Both the position numbers and the translations under genes were made by a program. A DNA stretch of 62,699 bases from the NCBI GenBank assembly GCA_023459275.1, contig JAEWVC010000073.1, positions 1 through 62,699 of the forward strand, read 5' to 3'. Positions 59,162 through 62,699 of the stretch are shown here, piece by piece; the first letter of the stretch is position 1; each line of letters begins with the position of its first letter. This stretch comes from Bacillota bacterium. Lineage in GTDB: Bacteria; Bacillota; Clostridia; Christensenellales; Aristaeellaceae. The notes beneath the pieces are model-generated. The model saw nothing but the letters and a program-made list of their open reading frames with translations, did no database searches and was not told the origin of the DNA.

Positions 59162-60931
59162 ATGCACAACCCGAAAACAGGCATGAAAACGGGCAAACTG
59201 ATCGAACGGTTCCTTCCTTATTACAAAAATTACTGGCGCACTGTGGCTTTTGACCTTCTGTGCGCCGCGCTGACCACGGTATGCGAAATCGTGCTGCCGC
59301 AAATTATCCGCAGCATCACCAACCTGGCCGACGACAGCCTGGCGCTGCTGACGGTGGGCTATGTGCTGAAGGTGGGCGGGCTGTATGTGGCGCTGCGGCT
59401 CATGGATGCCGCCGCCGCCTATTACATGGCCTCCGTGGGGCACATCATGGGCAGCCGCATTGAGACCGATATGCGGCGCGACCTGTTTGCCCACTTGCAG
59501 CAGCTGTCCTTTTCCTACTACAGCAATACCAAGGTGGGGCAGATCATGGCCCGTATCACCGGCGATCTGTTTGAGGTGACGGAATTTGCCCACCACTGCC
59601 CCGAGGAATTTTTCATTGCTTTTATCAAGATCGTCGCTTCCTTCATTATCCTTTCCGGCATCAACTTCTGGTTCACCCTGGCGGTATTTTTGCTGCTGCC
59701 CCTGATGCTGGTGGCCACCAGGCTCTTTAACAAGCGCATGCGCAAGGCGTTCATGGATTCCCGCACCCAGGTGGGCGAATTGAACGCCCAGGTGGAAGAC
59801 AGCCTGCTGGGCATCCGCGTGGTAAAATCCTTTGCCAACGAGCCCATGGAGGAGGAAAAGTTTCAGGAGGGCAACCAGCTCTTTCTGGAGACGAAACGGG
59901 CGGCCTACAAGGCCATGGCCGGCTTTCACACCACCACACGGGTGTTTGACGGGCTGATGTACGTCCTGGTGGTGGTCGTGGGCGCGCTGCTGATCATTAA
60001 TGGCCAGATCCGCCCGGGTGATTACATCGCCTACCTTTTGTACGTATCCATGCTGTTGACCTCCATCCGCCGCATCGTGGAGTTTACCGAGCAGTTCCAG
60101 CGGGGCATGACGGGCATTGAGCGCTTTATACAGATCATGGACGCGCCCAAGGAAATCACCGATGCGAAGGACGCCGTGGAACTCACGAACGTGAAGGGCG
60201 GCATCGGCTTTGAGAATGTCAGCTTCGCCTATTCCGACGGCGGGCAAAGCGTGCTTGCCAACCTGAACCTTCAGGTGAAGGCAGGGGAGAACGTGGCGCT
60301 GGTGGGCCCCTCCGGCAGCGGAAAGACGACGCTGTGCAACCTGATCCCCAGGTTTTACGATGTGACCTCCGGCGTGATCACCGTGGATGGCAAGGATATC
60401 CGCGGCCTTACCCAAAAAAGCCTCCGGGAAAACATCGGCATGGTGCAGCAGGAGGTCTACCTGTTCTCCGGCTCGGTGCTTGAAAACATTGCCTACGGCA
60501 AGCCCGGCGCCACAAGGGACGAGATCGAAAGCGCCGCCAAGCAGGCCGGCGCCCACGATTTCATCCTGCAGCTTCCCAACGGCTACGACACCTTTGTGGG
60601 CGAGCGGGGTGTGAAGCTTTCCGGCGGACAGAAGCAGCGCATCTCCATTGCCCGTGTTTTTCTGAAGAACCCGCCCATCCTGATCCTGGACGAGGCTACC
60701 TCCGCGCTGGACAACGAAAGTGAGCGCATTGTTCAAAAATCCCTGGAAACCCTGGCCAAGGGACGCACCACCTTCACCATCGCCCACCGCCTGACCACCA
60801 TCCGCAACGCCACGGTTATCTGGGTGCTCACCGAAAAGGGCGTCGAGGAGCAGGGCACCCACGCGGAACTGATGGCCAGGAAGGGCGTGTATTACAATCT
60901 CTACCACATGTATACGGAGGCGGTATCATGA
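59162..60931 (+). CDS. ABC exporter, fused membrane and ATPase domains
   Basis: The 589-residue half-transporter has six helices (about residues 20-310) and an ATPase domain with Walker A GPSGSGKTT, signature LSGGQKQR, Walker B LILDEATSALD and the H-loop IAHRLTTI. It should work as a homodimer that exports lipids, peptides or drugs; the substrate is unknown. Its stop overlaps the start of the next gene as ATGA, so the GNAT-ManA protein is made with it. AAAGGATG is about twelve bases ahead of the ATG. Confidence 0.92.
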   Translation: MHNPKTGMKTGKLIERFLPYYKNYWRTVAFDLLCAALTTVCEIVLPQIIRSITNLADDSLALLTVGYVLKVGGLYVALRLMDAAAAYYMASVGHIMGSRIETDMRRDLFAHLQQLSFSYYSNTKVGQIMARITGDLFEVTEFAHHCPEEFFIAFIKIVASFIILSGINFWFTLAVFLLLPLMLVATRLFNKRMRKAFMDSRTQVGELNAQVEDSLLGIRVVKSFANEPMEEEKFQEGNQLFLETKRAAYKAMAGFHTTTRVFDGLMYVLVVVVGALLIINGQIRPGDYIAYLLYVSMLLTSIRRIVEFTEQFQRGMTGIERFIQIMDAPKEITDAKDAVELTNVKGGIGFENVSFAYSDGGQSVLANLNLQVKAGENVALVGPSGSGKTTLCNLIPRFYDVTSGVITVDGKDIRGLTQKSLRENIGMVQQEVYLFSGSVLENIAYGKPGATRDEIESAAKQAGAHDFILQLPNGYDTFVGERGVKLSGGQKQRISIARVFLKNPPILILDEATSALDNESERIVQKSLETLAKGRTTFTIAHRLTTIRNATVIWVLTEKGVEEQGTHAELMARKGVYYNLYHMYTEAVS

Positions 60932-62394
60932 GCATGTCCGTGCGCAAAGCCAAGGGAAAGGATGTTCAGGCCCTGTGCGCCCTCTTTGAGTCCAGCATCC
61001 GGGACATGGACGAAAAGGGCTTGGACCAGTGGCGCTGGGAAGTGTATCCCAACGAAACGGTGTTGATGGAGGATGTGGAAGCAAAGACGCTGTATGTGAT
61101 GGAGGAGGAGGGCCAAATATTGGCGGCCTTCACCATCAATGAGGAGCAGCACCCCCTGTACGCGACGCTGTACTGGCATTTCGGCGTGAACCCGGCGGTT
61201 TTGCACCGCCTGGTGGTCAGTCCCGGCCATCAGCACCGGGGCCTGGGGCGTGAGGCCATGGCCCAGGTGATCCGCCTGGCCAAGGAGATGGGGCACGACT
61301 GCCTGCGCCTGGACACATACCTCAAAAACCTGCGGGCCATGGCGCTGTACGAAGGGCTGGGCATGCGCAAGGTGGGGCAGGTGCAGTTTGACGAGCGGGA
61401 AACGCTTTTCCAGTGCTACGAGATGCCCCTTGCGGAGGACTGCCCCCTACTGCCCATGCGGATGCGCCCCTATTACCGCTGCGCACCGGAGCTGCCCTGG
61501 GGCGGGGACAAGCTTCGAAGGCTGTTTCACAAGGACATCCCCAGCGACAAGACGGGGGAAAGCCTGGAGATCAGCGTGATCCCCGGCAAGGAAAGCCGCG
61601 CGGAAAGCGGCGAGGGGCTTCCCGAGCTTATCGCCGCCTACGGGAAAAAGTTTGTGGGCACGGCGGTTAACGGGCCTTTCCCCCTGCTGCTCAAACTGCT
61701 GGACGCCAGGGATATTTTGAGCGTTCAGGTGCATCCCGATGACGCTTATGCCGCCGTGCATGAAAATGGCAAGCTGGGCAAGACGGAGGCCTGGGTCATC
61801 CTCCAGGCGGACCCCGGCGCGGAGCTGATTTACGGTATTGTCCCGGGCACAACAAAGGAAGAACTGGAAAGCGCCGCGCTTCAGGGGGCGGCGGTGGAAA
61901 AATACCTGCGCCGGGTGCAGGTTGCGCAGGGGGATGTGTGTGAGATCCCCGCCGGCTGCGTCCACGCCATCGGCGCGGGGATCCTGCTGTACGAGATCCA
62001 GCAGTCCAGCGACGTAACCTACCGCTTTTACGACTGGGACCGGGTCGGCCCGGATGGGAAAAAGCGTCCCTTGCAAATCCGTGATGCGGTGGATGCCACG
62101 GACCTGTCCTTTCATCCGGACCTTCTCCACCGCACCCCGGGCACAGGCGTCCAGCCGCTTTTGAAAAACAAGATTTTTGAGCTTTGCAGGCTCAATGTCT
62201 CTGGGGAAATGCCCATTCTGCCCGATCCCCGCCGCTTCGCCTTCCTGACTGCGTTAAGCTCCCTGCTGTTAAGCTGGGAGGGTGACGGAATCGAGCTTGC
62301 AAAGGGAGATTCCGTGCTGTTGCCCGCCAATCACCCGCCGCTCAACCTGCAGGGCGTGGGCGAGGCGCTCTACGCTTTCCCGGGGGCCTGTTAA
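60928..62394 (+). CDS. GNAT acetyltransferase fused to mannose-6-phosphate isomerase
   Basis: This 488-residue protein has two parts in one uninterrupted frame. Residues 1-165 are a GNAT domain: HRLVVSPGHQHRGLGREAM (93-111) is motif A with the acetyl-CoA loop, and YLKNLRAMALYEGLGMRKVG is motif B. Residues 175-485 are a class I phosphomannose isomerase with zinc ligands Gln267 and His269 (VQVHPDD), Glu287 (KTEAWV) and His346 (PAGCVHAIG). The second part interconverts mannose 6-phosphate and fructose 6-phosphate. The GNAT substrate is unknown. A wrongly joined frame is unlikely because no frameshift is needed. Confidence 0.88.
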   Translation: MSMSVRKAKGKDVQALCALFESSIRDMDEKGLDQWRWEVYPNETVLMEDVEAKTLYVMEEEGQILAAFTINEEQHPLYATLYWHFGVNPAVLHRLVVSPGHQHRGLGREAMAQVIRLAKEMGHDCLRLDTYLKNLRAMALYEGLGMRKVGQVQFDERETLFQCYEMPLAEDCPLLPMRMRPYYRCAPELPWGGDKLRRLFHKDIPSDKTGESLEISVIPGKESRAESGEGLPELIAAYGKKFVGTAVNGPFPLLLKLLDARDILSVQVHPDDAYAAVHENGKLGKTEAWVILQADPGAELIYGIVPGTTKEELESAALQGAAVEKYLRRVQVAQGDVCEIPAGCVHAIGAGILLYEIQQSSDVTYRFYDWDRVGPDGKKRPLQIRDAVDATDLSFHPDLLHRTPGTGVQPLLKNKIFELCRLNVSGEMPILPDPRRFAFLTALSSLLLSWEGDGIELAKGDSVLLPANHPPLNLQGVGEALYAFPGAC

Positions 62395-62398
62395 CCGG

Positions 62399-62500
62399 CT
62401 CAATCGTCGCCGTGGTTTGCTGCCGCTCCTACGGCTCGTTTCGCCGGCCTCCTTTGTCTCGTTTATTCCGCCACAGGCGGCACTCGGCTACGGAGCCCCC
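62399..62500 (-). repeat. Family III repeat, second copy (reverse orientation)
   Basis: Its complement contains GGGGGCTCCGTAGCCGAGTG, GCCTGTGGCGGAATAAACGAG, GAGGCCGGCGAAACGAGC and ATTGAGCCG, matching 57343-57522 with gaps. It lies directly after the GNAT-ManA gene. Confidence 0.6.
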
Positions 62501-62541
62501 GAACCCCCGCTAAAGGGACAAAGCCCCTTTAGAATCCCCAT
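62501..62541 (-). repeat. Family II repeat, single copy (reverse orientation)
   Basis: CCCGCTAAAGGGACAAAGCC followed by CCTTTAGAATCCCC is the complement of the unit at 52412-52717, hairpin included. It abuts the family III copy. Confidence 0.75.
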
Positions 62542-62699
62542 TTCTATGATTTTTGGATGTGACGGTAAGTAAGCGGCGGGTTTCCTTATGCCTCCCTAGG
62601 AGGAGGTGGCCCCCAAGCCCCTCGCCTATAAGCGCACCGCTTTACCGCAATAGATCTGATCCCCCATATGAAGTTTTTGGGGTGGGGTGCGGGGGCTCC
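62542..62699. other. Non-coding end of the window, with family I copy G at the edge
   Basis: Bases 62668-62699 (ATGAAGTTTTTGGGGTGGGG then TGCGGGGGC) match the reverse-orientation tail of family I, as in copy D; the hairpin itself would lie beyond the window. CCTCCCTAGGAGG at 62602-62614 is a small palindrome. No gene is visible. Confidence 0.65.

Overview
The window reads as a G+C-rich chromosomal segment of a Gram-positive Bacillota, most likely an uncultured gut or animal-associated Clostridia lineage. Supporting evidence, seen or inferred: lysine/meso-DAP made through LL-diaminopimelate aminotransferase (DapL); a bifunctional Rel, RecJ, Dtd, metallo-hydrolase, HemZ cluster; an LCP cell-wall ligase; DUF421 and DUF4363 neighbours; separate SecD and SecF; Gram-positive lipoprotein and opp gene layout; strong sigma-A promoters; and two GH2 glycosidases suited to host or plant glycans. 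I see no phage, plasmid, transposase, CRISPR, tRNA or rRNA genes.

Layout. 0-5 kb: cyclophilin, divergent LacZ-type beta-galactosidase, a TSUP permease and a YkvA-like protein. 5-11.6 kb (minus): a PNPOx-like protein followed by a complete oligopeptide ABC transporter operon. 11.9-13.3 kb: a secreted protein of four beta-rich repeats. 13.5-18.5 kb (minus): radical SAM/SDR pair, small membrane protein, RlmD-type rRNA methyltransferase, CapA-like phosphatase. 18.8-23.3 kb (minus): a second GH2 enzyme, and a phosphodiester glycosidase/threonine aldolase pair. 23.5-28.4 kb: dapF, dapL, an LCP protein, purA. 28.4-30.9 kb: a six-hairpin intergenic region, then amidohydrolase-hisH-hisF. 31-37.5 kb: a membrane-anchored PQQ-type propeller protein, glpK, ftsH. 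37.6-40.8 kb: a lysine riboswitch with attenuator controlling asd-dapA-dapB. 40.9-44.8 kb: a coiled-coil protein with a degenerate FMN-binding-like domain (minus), a small membrane protein, secD-secF. 44.9-52.1 kb: recJ, rel, dtd, MBL hydrolase, hemZ. 52.1-57.3 kb: a 119-bp repeat array, an S66 peptidase, DUF421/DUF4363, a phosphoesterase, an AEC transporter, a flavin reductase. 57.3-62.4 kb: a four-gene unit of zinc-ribbon protein, membrane protein, ABC exporter and a GNAT-phosphomannose isomerase fusion.

How the genes fit. asd, dapA, dapB, dapL and dapF give every step from aspartyl phosphate to meso-DAP. Only asd-dapA-dapB sits behind the lysine sensor. Sugar use (two GH2 enzymes, glpK, manA), peptide uptake (opp) and envelope work (LCP, S66 peptidase, SecDF, FtsH) form the rest of the theme.

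The least expected content is non-coding. At least three families of palindromic interspersed repeats occupy gene ends and supply the stop codons of dapF and the S66 peptidase. One family lies at both ends of the window, which suggests a contig that broke in repeats. The most unusual proteins are the GNAT-ManA fusion and the coiled-coil protein with an FMN-binding-like C-terminus that lacks the flavin attachment motif.
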